Shown one piece after another: positions 1 through 7,580 of a DNA stretch of 64,000 nt. Position numbers and translations under genes: made by a program. Positions within the stretch are counted from its first letter, which is position 1, and each line of letters starts with the position of its first letter. Below the pieces are notes generated by a model. The model did no database searches. It had not been told where the DNA came from and saw only the letters and a list, made by a program, of their open reading frames with translations. The stretch is from Blastococcus sp. TML/M2B (GTDB lineage: Bacteria; Actinomycetota; Actinomycetes; Mycobacteriales; Geodermatophilaceae): assembly GCF_016612865.1 (NCBI RefSeq), contig NZ_JAENZZ010000001.1, positions 496,001 to 560,000 on the forward strand, in the 5' to 3' direction.

Positions 1-1
1 G

Positions 2-646
2 TACTGGGCGCGCAGCTTCGTGGGCTGGCGGCAGATGCGCGCGGCCCGGCCCAACGACGGGCACCGGGCGGTGGGCCGGCTGCAGGCGGCCGGCCTGCTC
101 GGCGGGCTGATCACCCAGAACGTCGACGGACTGCACCAGGCCGGCGGCGCCACCGACGTCATCGAGCTGCACGGCGGGCTGGACCGGACGGTCTGCCTCG
201 GCTGCGGGGACGTGGCCGGCCGGGCGGCGCTCGACGAGCGGCTGCGGGCGGCCAACCCCGGCTTCGGCCCGCGCGCCGAGGAGATCAACCCCGACGGCGA
301 CGCCGAGCTGCCCGACGAGGTGCTCGACGACTTCGTCATGGTCGAGTGCCTGGCCTGCGGGGCCGACCTGCTCAAGCCCGACGTCGTCTTCTTCGGCGAG
401 ACGGTCCCCCGCGACCGGGTGGACTCCTGCTTCTCCCTCGTCGACGGCGCCGGCTGCCTGCTGGTGCTGGGCTCGTCGTTGACCGTGATGAGCGGCTACC
501 GGTTCGTGCTGCACGCGGCCAAGATCGGGGTGCCCGTGGCGATCGTGAACGTCGGCCCCACGCGCGGCGACGCGAAGGCCGACCTGCGGGTGGACGCCCC
601 GCTCGGCGAGGTGCTCCCGGCGCTGGCCGCCCGGCTGGCCGGATGA
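2..646 (+). CDS. Sir2-family NAD-dependent protein deacylase (5' end outside window)
   Basis: The reading frame is open from the first bases of the window, so the N-terminal Rossmann part lies upstream. The visible 214 residues contain the sirtuin signatures: TQNVDGLH, the catalytic histidine in ELHGG, and two zinc-ribbon Cys pairs (CLGC and CLAC) about 50 residues apart. These are followed by KPDVVFFGE, GSSLTV and the VNVGPT nucleotide loop. The family removes acyl groups from lysines using NAD+, in the cytosol. The stop codon overlaps the start of the next gene as ATGA, so the two are probably translationally coupled. The subfamily cannot be fixed without the N-terminus. Confidence 0.93.
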   Translation, partial: YWARSFVGWRQMRAARPNDGHRAVGRLQAAGLLGGLITQNVDGLHQAGGATDVIELHGGLDRTVCLGCGDVAGRAALDERLRAANPGFGPRAEEINPDGDAELPDEVLDDFVMVECLACGADLLKPDVVFFGETVPRDRVDSCFSLVDGAGCLLVLGSSLTVMSGYRFVLHAAKIGVPVAIVNVGPTRGDAKADLRVDAPLGEVLPALAARLAG

Positions 647-948
647 GCCGCGAGGTCGAGCGCACCGACGACGGCCGGTACGTCGTGGTCGACGGGCGGC
701 GGTGGCGGACGGCGGACCCGGCGCTGCCCGACGACGTCCGCGAGCGGCTGCTGCACCACCTCGGGGTGGGGCGCTCCGGGGTGCGGGCGGCGACGAAGGC
801 CGGGGACGACGCGGCCGTGGCCGCCGCCCGGGCGACGGTCCAGCTGGCCAAGACCGGCCTGGGGGAGCGCGGCACCGCCTGGTGGGACCAGTCCGACGAC
901 GAGCGGCGGGCCCGCTGGGAGGACGCGCTGCGCTCGCTGGGCGGTTGA
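643..948 (+). CDS. Conserved hypothetical protein, 101 aa
   Basis: This small, charged, soluble protein has no membrane segment or signal peptide. It begins with a short strand-like segment (YVVVDGRRWR) and continues with helical stretches ending in GERGTAWWDQSDDERRARW. Similar short proteins with the GRRWR and WW motifs occur in actinobacteria, as far as I recall, sometimes under the uninformative name 'biopolymer transporter Tol'. I know of no established function. The ATG lies inside the stop region of the sirtuin gene (ATGA), which fixes the start and suggests co-expression. Confidence 0.7.
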   Translation: MSREVERTDDGRYVVVDGRRWRTADPALPDDVRERLLHHLGVGRSGVRAATKAGDDAAVAAARATVQLAKTGLGERGTAWWDQSDDERRARWEDALRSLGG

Positions 949-992
949 CCGGGCGATTGACCGGGCTGGGGAGCGGGCAGGAAGCGCTGCTG

Positions 993-1895
993 ATGCAGAC
1001 CTTCGTCCCGGTCGCCGACTTCACCGAGTCCGCCCGCCTCCTCGACAACCCCCGGCTCGGCAAGCAGCGGGTCGAGTGCCTGCAGGTGCTGCGCGCCCTC
1101 GAGCTGCCGGACTACGGGTGGGCCAACCACCCGGTGGTCACCATGTGGCGCGGGCACACCGCGGGGCTGGTCGTCTACTCCCTGGCGATGGTCCGGGTGT
1201 GGCGCGAACGCGGGTTCGCCGACACCACCGAGGCGCTGATCTCGGAGTTCGCCCCCGACGCCGCGGCCATGACGCAGGCGGAGGCGCAGGCGGCCGGGCT
1301 GCTGCCCTCGTGGGTGGGCGACGAGGAGCTGCACCTGTCGCACCGCTCGAACCTGCTGGCGAAGGACCCGGAGTTCTACCGGCCCCGGTTCCCGGGGGAC
1401 CCCGACGACCTGCCCTACGTGTGGCCGGGCGCCGACGAGGTGCCGCCGGCCCCGGCGCCCGAGGGCGTGCGGGTGTGGGTGGTCCGGCCGCGGGCGCACA
1501 ACGAGCTCGGCGCCTGCCTGGCCGCCGGCGTGATCGGGCTGGGCACCCAGTCGGGCATCGACGTGGATGCCACCGGGCTCGGCCCGGCCGAGCTACGCGA
1601 CCTCTCCAAGGAGATCTCCGGCCGGCGCCCGGCCAAGGACCTGCGCCAGCTGTCGACCTTCCTCGACGAGCTGCGCCCGGGCGATCCGGTGGGGCTGCCG
1701 ATCGAGCACGGCGCCGGGCTGCTGCTCGGCGAGGTCGTCGGGGACTACCTGTTCCAGGGACGCGAGCTGCTGCCGCACCGCCGGGCGGCCCGCTGGGACC
1801 GGGTGGTCCCGCGGTCGGCCGCCCGGCCGCCGGCGACGTTGCAGGACCCGCGCGCGCTGTTCTCCGTCGTGCTGGACCCTGCTGCGCTCGCCTAG
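993..1895 (+). CDS. MSMEG_6728-family protein: PF03013-like domain fused to an EVE/Mrr-N-like domain
   Basis: The 300-aa protein starts with MQTFVPVADFTESARLLDN, then RLGKQRVE, the opening typical of the MSMEG_6728 family, related to pyrimidine-dimer DNA glycosylase/endonuclease V-like proteins. The conserved block runs to about residue 135 (WANHPVV, MWRGH, SHRSNLLAKDPEFYRP). After a proline-rich linker (about 145-165), a second domain (about 166-300) begins VRVWVVRPRAHNE. It resembles the N-terminal domain of some restriction endonucleases: IGLGTQ, RPGDPVGLPI, LLGEVVGDYLF, AARWDRVVPR. The ATG at 993 is chosen because family homology begins exactly there. A role in nucleic-acid repair or modification sensing is inference. 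Confidence 0.78.
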   Translation: MQTFVPVADFTESARLLDNPRLGKQRVECLQVLRALELPDYGWANHPVVTMWRGHTAGLVVYSLAMVRVWRERGFADTTEALISEFAPDAAAMTQAEAQAAGLLPSWVGDEELHLSHRSNLLAKDPEFYRPRFPGDPDDLPYVWPGADEVPPAPAPEGVRVWVVRPRAHNELGACLAAGVIGLGTQSGIDVDATGLGPAELRDLSKEISGRRPAKDLRQLSTFLDELRPGDPVGLPIEHGAGLLLGEVVGDYLFQGRELLPHRRAARWDRVVPRSAARPPATLQDPRALFSVVLDPAALA

Positions 1896-2302
1896 CTGCC
1901 CGGCAGGGGCACGTTCTGCAGGCGTACCCGGCCCTGGGCGACGAGCTTGCCGTCCTCGGCGCGGGTGAGCGCGACCTGCCACAGCTGCTGGGTGCGGCCC
2001 TGCTGGACCGGCTCGGCGACGACGTCGACCCGGCCGGCGGTCATGGACCGGATGAAGTCGGTGCTGTTGTTGACGCCCACCGAGAACTGGCCGTGCTCCT
2101 GCACCGCCCGGCTGGCGCCCACGCTGGCGGCGGTCTCGACGATCGCGCAGTAGACGCCGCCGTGGACGACGCCCCACGGGGTGTGGTGCTCGGGCCCGAG
2201 GTCGGCGCTGCCGGTGACCCGTGTACCGGTGACCTCGGCGGTGGTGAAGCCCATGGCGCCGACGAAGGCGGGCGCCGGGCGGTCCCCGGTCACGCGTCCC
2301 AC
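1892..2302 (-). CDS. PaaI-family hotdog-fold thioesterase
   Basis: The 136-residue single-domain hotdog protein has the family's typical size. The helix-capping segment HTPWGVVHGGVYCAIVE carries the HGG turn, and later VGVNNSTDFIR and the beta strands VDVVAEPVQQGR and WQVALTRAEDGKLVAQGRVRLQN complete the fold. The family hydrolyses acyl-CoA thioesters in the cytosol; the substrate cannot be read from sequence. The assigned start is GTG at 2302, which overlaps the upstream VOC gene by about 13 bases; a GTG three codons further in is an alternative. Its 3' end overlaps the end of the convergent MSMEG_6728-family gene by four bases. Confidence 0.88.
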   Translation of the reverse strand: MGRVTGDRPAPAFVGAMGFTTAEVTGTRVTGSADLGPEHHTPWGVVHGGVYCAIVETAASVGASRAVQEHGQFSVGVNNSTDFIRSMTAGRVDVVAEPVQQGRTQQLWQVALTRAEDGKLVAQGRVRLQNVPLPGS

Positions 2303-2655
2303 ACCAGGCAGAAGGGGTGGCCGACCGGGTCGGCGTAGACGCGGAAGTCGCCGCCCTCGCCGGGCAGCCGGCGCGCGCCGAGCGCCAGCACCGCAGGCTC
2401 GGCCTCGCCGATGTCGGCGACGCGGATGTCGAGGTGGAACTGCTGGGGCCGCTCGGGGTCCGGCCAGTCCGGCGGCCGGAGGTCGGGGGCCTGCTGGAAG
2501 GCGATGCGGTAGCCGGCGCCGGTGACCACGACCCAGTCGTCCCCGGGGGCTCCCTTCACCTCCATCCCGAGCAGCTCGGCGTAGAAGCCGGCGAGGGCGT
2601 GCGCGTCGGGCGCGTCGATCACGACGGAGTGCAGCTGGCCGATCATGGGAGCCAT
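2290..2655 (-). CDS. VOC-superfamily (glyoxalase-like) protein
   Basis: The protein of about 120 residues shows the betaalphabetabetabeta repeats of glyoxalase/bleomycin-resistance proteins: LHSVVIDAPDAHALAGFYAELLGM at the start, then WVVVTGAGYRIAFQQ, FHLDIRVADI, and FRVYADPVGHPFCLVW at the C-terminus. The HxD (FHLDI) and terminal GHPF segments match the usual metal-ligand positions, but the substrate is unknown. Two starts are possible, MAPMIGQ (2655) or MIGQ (2646). The gene overlaps the start of the downstream thioesterase, so the two are likely one transcript. Confidence 0.87.
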   Translation of the reverse strand: MAPMIGQLHSVVIDAPDAHALAGFYAELLGMEVKGAPGDDWVVVTGAGYRIAFQQAPDLRPPDWPDPERPQQFHLDIRVADIGEAEPAVLALGARRLPGEGGDFRVYADPVGHPFCLVWDA

Positions 2656-2712
2656 CCTGGCCCGGATCACCCCCGCGGGCAGCGCCGGGCGTCCCGGGCG
2701 CAGGATCAGGGG

Positions 2713-3415
2713 GTGGCTCCCACCCCGCCCGTCCTGGGCTCCCTGACCTGGCTGCCCGCCGCCGAGCACCCCGAGCTGCTGGGCGCGCCGGTGGCCGACG
2801 CGCTCGCGCAGCTCACCGGGCCGGCCTGGGTGGCCGAGATCGACGACGAGCTCGCCGACACCGCCGCCTTCACCGAGGCGTACGCGGTGCCGGCGGAGGC
2901 CTCGGCCAACTGCGTGGTGGTGGCCGCCCGCCGCGCCGGGCAGACCTCGCTGGCCGCCTGCCTGGTGCTGGCGACCACGCGGAGCCGACGTCAACGGGCT
3001 GGTCCGCCGGCACCTGGGCGCACGCAAGGCGTCGTTCGCCCCGCAGGACGTCGCGGTCGCGGAGAGCGGCATGGCCTACGGGGGCATCACCCCGGTCGGG
3101 CTGCCGTCGTCGTGGCCGGTGCTGGTGGATGCCGCCGTGGCCGCGGCCGACCTCGTCGTCATCGGGTCCGGCACCCGGGGCAGCAAGCTCGCCGTGCCGG
3201 GAGCGGTGCTCGCCGCGCTGGCCTCGGCGGAGGTGCTCGAGGGGCTCGGCCAGCCGTTGCCGGAGGAGCCGGCCGCTCCCGCCCCGGTGCCCGCCGCGCC
3301 GGTGCGGCGGGCACCGGACGACAGCGACGTGGGGTGGGGGGAGCGGCCGGCCGAGCTCTCCGAGAGCGACCGCCGCTACCTGGAGGACCGGCCGCCGCAC
3401 TGGGGCAGCGACTGA
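2713..3415 (+). pseudogene. YbaK/EbsC-family aminoacyl-tRNA deacylase, split by a one-base insertion
   Basis: The family hydrolyses mis-charged aminoacyl-tRNA (Cys-tRNAPro or related) or acts as a stand-alone editing domain. From GTG 2713 (MAPTPPVLGSLTW) the frame encodes VPAEASANCVVVAARR and SLAACLVLATTR, then shifts. The rest of the domain (ADVNGLVRRHLGARKASFA, ESGMAYGGITPVGLP, VVIGSGTRGSKLAVPG) continues in the next frame from about 2984. Removing the single A at 2983 restores a continuous protein of about 234 residues, ending in a variable acidic tail. The two halves join without loss, so this is either a sequencing error or a very recent mutation. It is convergent with mscL, with only two bases between the stops (TGACGTCA). 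Confidence 0.85.
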
Positions 3416-3417
3416 CG

Positions 3418-3864
3418 TCAGAGCTGCCCGGGCAGCACCGTTGTCCCGGGGCCGGACGGGTCGCGGCCCGGGCCCTGGCCCTGCTGCGCGCGGAGCAGGT
3501 CGCGGATCTCCACCAGCAGCTCGACCTGCGTCGGCTCGGCAGGACCGGCCTCCTCGCCGCGCTTGCGCCGCTCGATGATCTTCTTCATCGGCACCACGAC
3601 GACGAAGTAGACGACCGCCGCGGTCAGCACGAACGTGATGACCGCGTTGACGAAGGCCGCCCAGTCGAAGACCTGCCCGTTGACCGTGAACGTGCCACCG
3701 TCGAGCCCGCCGCCGCCGACGAGGGCGATCAGCGGCTCGAGGAACGAGGCGGTGAACTGGCCGACGACGGCGGTGAAGGCGGCGCCGATCACGACCGCGA
3801 CGGCGAGGTCGACGACGTTGCCGCGCAGCAGGAAGTCCTTGAATCCCTTGATCATGGGCGACAT
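3418..3864 (-). CDS. mscL: Large-conductance mechanosensitive channel MscL
   Basis: The 148-aa membrane protein has the MscL layout. It runs an N-terminal amphipathic segment (MIKGFKDFLLRGNVVDLAVAVV), TM1 with the glycine/alanine-rich pore lining (GAAFTAVVGQF), a periplasmic loop (GGTFTVNGQVFDWAAF), TM2 (VITFVLTAAVVYFVVVVPM) and a C-terminal basic-to-helical bundle (KKIIERRKRG...EIRDLLRAQQ). It forms a homopentameric channel in the plasma membrane that opens under extreme turgor to release solutes. The start could be either of two Met codons three residues apart. The Gly/Pro-rich tail after the helix is a variable extension. Confidence 0.96.
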   Translation of the reverse strand: MSPMIKGFKDFLLRGNVVDLAVAVVIGAAFTAVVGQFTASFLEPLIALVGGGGLDGGTFTVNGQVFDWAAFVNAVITFVLTAAVVYFVVVVPMKKIIERRKRGEEAGPAEPTQVELLVEIRDLLRAQQGQGPGRDPSGPGTTVLPGQL

Positions 3865-3897
3865 ACAACCGCGCGAGGGGGCTGCTGGCGAGCGGAC

Positions 3898-4515
3898 TCA
3901 CGGGGGAGGCAGGCTGACCGTCAGCGTGTCGCTGGTCGACGCCGCGGCGAGTCGCGCCGCGGTGGGCGGGTCGACCGCCACCAGCAGCAGGCCGGTAGCC
4001 CGGTCCTCGCCGGAGCCCCCGGCGGCCAGCACGCGCACGCCGGCCGCCAGCACCTCGGCCTCGGCTGCACCCGGCGCGGTGGCCAGCACGTCGACCCGGT
4101 CCCCGGTGCGCACCAGCGCGGCCACGGAGAGGTCGGCGAGCCGGACCGGCGCGGCCACCTGACCGCTCGTCAGCAGCGCGGTGAGGCCGGGGCCGACCAG
4201 GCGGGTATCGGTCAGCGGTTCACCCGCCCGCACGGGGCCGGCGAGCACGCGGCCGACCAGCAGGGCGGGGTCGGCGACCACACCACCCGGCGCGGTGCCG
4301 ACGGCATAGCGGCTCAGGGCCAGGTCGCCGGGGCCCAGCGCGCGCCCGGCGTCGAGCGACCGGGCGGCCACGACGACGGGCACCGGCTCCGGGGCGGCCG
4401 CGCCGGCCGGTGGGCCCGGGCGCAGCGCGAGGACCAGCGCGGTCGCGGTCAGCAGGAGGGCGGCGACCCGGCGGGCGAGTGCGGCGGGGGAGCGGGGACG
4501 GCGGAAGCGCGGCAT
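3898..4515 (-). CDS. SAF-domain protein of the CpaB/RcpC type
   Basis: The 205-residue protein has one N-terminal membrane segment (AALLLTATALVLALRPG, about 12-30). An SAF domain follows (about 40-105: VVVAARSLDAGRALGPGDLALSRYAVG, LVGRVLAGPVRAGEPLTDTRLV). After it comes the RcpC/CpaB-like continuation (LADLSVAALVRTGDRVDVLATAP), ending with a beta-rich segment (DTLTVSLPPP). CpaB proteins belong to Flp/tad pilus assembly, but no other tad gene is visible here, so a pilus role is only suggested by family. The start at MPRFRRPRSP gives a normal signal-anchor; longer upstream frames lack family similarity. Confidence 0.8.
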   Translation of the reverse strand: MPRFRRPRSPAALARRVAALLLTATALVLALRPGPPAGAAAPEPVPVVVAARSLDAGRALGPGDLALSRYAVGTAPGGVVADPALLVGRVLAGPVRAGEPLTDTRLVGPGLTALLTSGQVAAPVRLADLSVAALVRTGDRVDVLATAPGAAEAEVLAAGVRVLAAGGSGEDRATGLLLVAVDPPTAARLAAASTSDTLTVSLPPP

Positions 4516-4600
4516 GCGCCGAGCCTGCCGCCGCCCGGGGCGCGGTGGGCCCGGGTCGGAGCAGTTGTGGACGGGCCCGCCCGCTGTGGACGGGCCGGGG

Positions 4601-4903
4601 TCAGTCGGCGGCCTTGGCCGCGCTGCCCGAGGTCGCGGCGGGCCCGCTCGCCGCGGCGGCCGGCTTGCTGTCCGAGGACGAGCTGCTCGACGTCGAGGCG
4701 GTCTCCGTGGCCGACGACGAGCTGCGGCTATCGGTCCGGTAGAAGCCGGAGCCCTTGAACACGACGCCGACCGAGCCGTAGACCTTGCGCACCGGGGCAC
4801 CGCACTGCGGGCACTCGGCGACCGCGGCGTCGGTGAACGACTGGACGACCTCGAACTCGTGCTTTCCCTCGGGGTTGGTGCAGGCGTACTGGTAGGTGGG
4901 CAC
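4601..4903 (-). CDS. FmdB-family zinc-ribbon protein
   Basis: The 100-aa protein begins MPTYQYACTNPEGKHEFEVVQSF, the canonical FmdB opening. It continues with CPQCGAPVRKVYGSVGVVFKGSGFYRTDSR. The CPQC pair is complete, while the first pair is reduced to a single Cys, as in many actinobacterial members. The second half is a low-complexity Ser/Ala/Thr/Lys tail (about 60-100) and is probably disordered. The family is linked to regulation or stress by annotation only, with no firm biochemistry. The FmdB core matches the family length; the tail is the variable part. Confidence 0.9.
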   Translation of the reverse strand: MPTYQYACTNPEGKHEFEVVQSFTDAAVAECPQCGAPVRKVYGSVGVVFKGSGFYRTDSRSSSSATETASTSSSSSSDSKPAAAASGPAATSGSAAKAAD

Positions 4904-5387
4904 GTGCGTGGGCTCCCTGGTCGAGCGGAGGTGGGGACCGGGCTGGCACTCCTACCCGGCGACTGCCAATGATGCGCCATGACGCGGCCACCCGTCCACG
5001 ACGGTCGGCGAGCGTGGGCCTTGCGCCACGCGGCCGCCCACTCCCGACTCGCCACCCACGACGTCGCCGTGGAATCGAGACGCCCAGCCGCCACGACCGG
5101 CGTGGTACGGCTGGCGGAACAGCGCGGCGCTCGGTGACGCGGCCGCCGAGCAGGCCGTCGGGAGCTGTCGCGGCATCTTCGTCGCGGCAGAAGTCGCAGC
5201 TCAGGCTCCTGTCTTCACCTGCCGGTGCGGTGCGGCCACGACGTCACGGGAGTGGAGACACCGGCGCCACAGCGCAGTCGGCCCGCGTGTCCTGGCGCGA
5301 ACCCGTGCGCGGGTACGGGGGCCCTCCGCCGATCGACGAGTCGCCGGCCCTCCGCGAGGGGGTTGCAGGTGCGCTGCTGACCGGGCA
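4904..5387. other. Intergenic stretch with no convincing gene
   Basis: About 480 bases separate fmdB from the TIGR04222-like gene. I see no frame with family-like composition on either strand; the open frames present are Arg/Pro/Gly-rich shadows caused by GC content. The part nearest fmdB (4904-4960) would hold its promoter and includes an AGGAG-containing stretch on the minus strand. No tRNA fold, riboswitch core or strong repeat was recognised. Confidence 0.5.
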
Positions 5388-6050
5388 TCACCCGTCGCCG
5401 CCGGAGAAGCCACCCTGGGGGCCTCCTGCGCCGCCATAGCCGTAGTGCTCGCGCCCGCCGCGAGGTGAGCTCATCCGGGTGCGGTAGTCCTCCTGACCCA
5501 GGCTGCCGGGGTCGACCGCTCGCGAATTCTGGCGGTCACGGCGCGGCACGGGGACCGCCGCAGCGCGGACGAAGATCTCGTCGTGCAGCCGGCGGTCGGG
5601 CATCGTCTCCCTCCCGTGGAGCGCGACCTGGGCGGCGTTGCTGCCGGCGTCCTGCGTGTGTTCGGCGAACGATCGCAGGGCGCGTCGTCCCGCCGCCGTG
5701 GGGGTGTACGCGCTCGTGTGCCGGACGAGCCGGGACAGGGTGGCGCGGCGGACGAGCCCGGCCGCGGTGAGCCGCTGCAACTCCGGCGCCAGCTTCTGCT
5801 CGCGAACGAGCCGCCCGTGGATCTGGTCCACCGAGCTGTGTCCCCGGCCGGCGACCGCGTCCAGCACGGCGGCCTCGACGGGGTGCCCGGACGACGTCGC
5901 CTCGGCGCGGAACTCCCCGGAGGGTTCGACGCGGACGTGTCCGGCCTCCACCAGGGCCACGAGCGCGGTGTCCACCAGCCGAGGAACCCCGCCGGCGAGA
6001 ACCGCCGCGTCGTACACGTCGAGTGGTTGGCCGTCGCCGGGGAGCGCCAT
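5388..6050 (-). CDS. TIGR04222-like domain protein, copy 1
   Basis: This 220-residue protein is paralogous to the divergently transcribed gene at 6326. The shared core reads PLDVYDAAVLAGG, PRLVDTALVALVE, PSGEF, ATSSGHPVEAAVLDA, then GLVRRA and TAAGRRALR. This resembles the cytoplasmic winged-helix-like part of TIGR04222 membrane proteins of actinobacteria (AGGPxRVVDTALVAL). Unlike full-length members, no transmembrane segments are visible. The C-terminus ends in a Gly/Tyr-rich tail (HYGYGGAGGPQGGFSGGDG), similar in style to the Gly-rich tails of that family. Start is ATG 6050 or GTG 6056. Function unknown. Confidence 0.72.
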   Translation of the reverse strand: MALPGDGQPLDVYDAAVLAGGVPRLVDTALVALVEAGHVRVEPSGEFRAEATSSGHPVEAAVLDAVAGRGHSSVDQIHGRLVREQKLAPELQRLTAAGLVRRATLSRLVRHTSAYTPTAAGRRALRSFAEHTQDAGSNAAQVALHGRETMPDRRLHDEIFVRAAAVPVPRRDRQNSRAVDPGSLGQEDYRTRMSSPRGGREHYGYGGAGGPQGGFSGGDG

Positions 6051-6246
6051 GATCACCCGCCACCTCTCGGGGCCGTGGGAACCGCGGGTCCTGCGCGGGT
6101 GGTCCAGGGTTCCTCCGGAGATGACCGGAGCACAGGGCCGAAGGGACCGCCCAGGGTGTTGTGGAGGCCGCAACACCCCGCCGGCGAGGGTCACGTCCGC
6201 ACCCTTCGTGAGGGTGACCGCGAGCCCGGGGAGGGGGGTTCCCTAG

Positions 6247-6277
6247 GTCCCTGTGCACTCCGGGAGTGCAGCGGGAC
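6247..6277. promoter_or_regulatory. Hairpin/palindrome upstream of the TIGR04222-like copy 2
   Basis: The arms TGCACTC and GAGTGCA surround a CGG loop and are extended by GTCCC/GGGAC across a two-base mismatch. The element lies 49 bases before the ATG at 6326, in the 275-bp divergent intergenic region between the paralogues. It could be an operator or a 5'-UTR hairpin; which one cannot be told from sequence. Confidence 0.4.
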
Positions 6278-6325
6278 GATGCACGTGCGACGACCGGTTC
6301 TCCGCGACCCTGAAGGGCGGCGACC

Positions 6326-7015
6326 ATGACGACTCCCGAGAGCACACGCCCCCTCGACGTGTACGACGTGGCGGTACTGGCCGGTGGCCTGCCGAGGCTG
6401 GTGGACACCGCGGTCGTTGCGTTGGTCGAGTCCGGTCTGGTCCGCGTCGACCCGTCCGGCGAGTTCCACGCCGAGGCGACGTCGTCCGGGCATCCCGTCG
6501 AGGCGGCGGTGCTGGACGCGATCGGCAGCCGGGGGCACCGGTCGGTGGACGTGATCACCTCCCGGTTCCTGCACGACCGTCGGATGGATGAGGAGTTCCG
6601 CCACCTCACCCGGGACGGGCTGGTGCGCCGCGCCATCCCGGCCCGGCTCGTGGGAAAGACGCACGCGCACACGACTGCGGCCGGCCGGCGTGCCCTGCGG
6701 CAGTTCGCGGAGCGGCCGGAGAGCGACGGAGGCAGCGCCGTCCAGGTGGCCTTGCACGGGCGGGATGCGATGTCCGACGACCGCCTGCGCGCCGAGATCT
6801 TCGACCGCGCCCCGGTGGTCCTCCCGCCCCGTAGCGAGCGCCGGAACCCTCGGTCGGTCCACCCCAGCCAGCCCCACCGGCTGAGTTCCGTGATGACCGG
6901 GGAGCTCTACATGGACGGCGACCCCGCAGCCGCCGGCGGTCTCGCGGTGGACCGTGGCGCTGGCCCGTCGGGCGGCGGCGCGGGTTCCAGAGGCGACGTC
7001 GACGGCCGGGGCTGA
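6326..7015 (+). CDS. TIGR04222-like domain protein, copy 2
   Basis: This 229-aa protein is closely similar to the divergent neighbour over the first 150 residues (PLDVYDVAVLAGGLPRLVD, ATSSGHPVEAAVLDAIG, GLVRRAIPARLVGKTHAH, TAAGRRALRQFAE, VALHGRDAMSDDRLRAEIFDRAP). After about residue 165 the two diverge completely; this copy ends with a Gly-rich, low-complexity tail (GAGPSGGGAGSRGDVDGRG). No membrane segments are seen. The pair looks like a local inverted duplication. The start ATG follows a GGCGACC stretch rather than a strong Shine-Dalgarno. No function is assigned. Confidence 0.72.
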   Translation: MTTPESTRPLDVYDVAVLAGGLPRLVDTAVVALVESGLVRVDPSGEFHAEATSSGHPVEAAVLDAIGSRGHRSVDVITSRFLHDRRMDEEFRHLTRDGLVRRAIPARLVGKTHAHTTAAGRRALRQFAERPESDGGSAVQVALHGRDAMSDDRLRAEIFDRAPVVLPPRSERRNPRSVHPSQPHRLSSVMTGELYMDGDPAAAGGLAVDRGAGPSGGGAGSRGDVDGRG

Positions 7016-7136
7016 CCCACGGGATGGTCCGCCGCGCCCACGACGACTGCGGGTGAGCACCACCCGGCGCAGCCCGGTGTCCGAGCGCCTCCTGCCGAGG
7101 GTGGTCGCCCGGCCACGGGACGGGTAAGGGCCTGGC

Positions 7137-7421
7137 ATGGCAGCGGTGGCGGCGACGGGTACGTGGGTCGATCCGGACGACGGCATCCGGTATCCGGCCG
7201 GCGAGGTGCACGGCTGGGAGCGCGGCCGCAACGAGACCGTCTGCGGCCTGTCGCTGCACCGGTCGGGTCTCCGGCGGTTCTCCCACGTCAGCTGGGCCGA
7301 CGTCCAGCCGGAGAGCGGTCGGCACGCCGAGGAGGTCCAGGTGGTGTGCCGCCGGTGCCGCGCCGGGCTCGGCGGCCGCCGCGACGACCGCGGCTGGACG
7401 CGGGTGAACCCCCGGCCCTGA
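7137..7421 (+). CDS. Small conserved hypothetical protein with Cys pair
   Basis: The 94-residue soluble protein contains GIRYPAGEVHGWERGRNETVCGLSLHRSGLRRF, a later VVCRRCRAG (CxxC) and the ending WTRVNPRP. One isolated Cys plus the CxxC suggests a small metal-binding or zinc-ribbon-like fold, but a fourth ligand is not obvious. His residues could substitute. The codon pattern (GC-rich third positions) supports real coding. It is convergent with accDA, with a bidirectional hairpin between them. I do not recognise a function. Confidence 0.65.
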   Translation: MAAVAATGTWVDPDDGIRYPAGEVHGWERGRNETVCGLSLHRSGLRRFSHVSWADVQPESGRHAEEVQVVCRRCRAGLGGRRDDRGWTRVNPRP

Positions 7422-7514
7422 CCGTTCGGCCTATCGCCGGGTGGGTGCGCCGGGAGCACGCCGCCGTGGGCGGCCGCGGGTGGGTGCAGCGGCATCCTCC
7501 CTCACCGCGCAGCG

Positions 7515-7544
7515 TCCTCCCTCACCGCCGACCGTGAGGGAGGA
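7515..7544. terminator. Perfect 11-bp hairpin between convergent genes
   Basis: The arms TCCTCCCTCAC and GTGAGGGAGGA flank an 8-base loop. They sit 93 bases after the small hypothetical gene and 37 bases from the end of accDA on the other strand. A second direct copy of the left arm (TCCTCCCTCACCGC) lies 20 bases upstream. There is no T-run, which is usual for high-GC actinobacteria, so this is best read as a bidirectional terminator or mRNA 3'-end stabiliser. Confidence 0.6.
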
Positions 7545-7580
7545 AGCGCGATGATCAGGTCACCTGATCGTGGCGCGGCT

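Noticed and set aside
4969-5439. Plus-strand ORF of 156 codons after fmdB
   Set aside because: Arg/Pro/Gly-rich translation, no domain pattern, and it overlaps the 3' end of a supported minus-strand gene.
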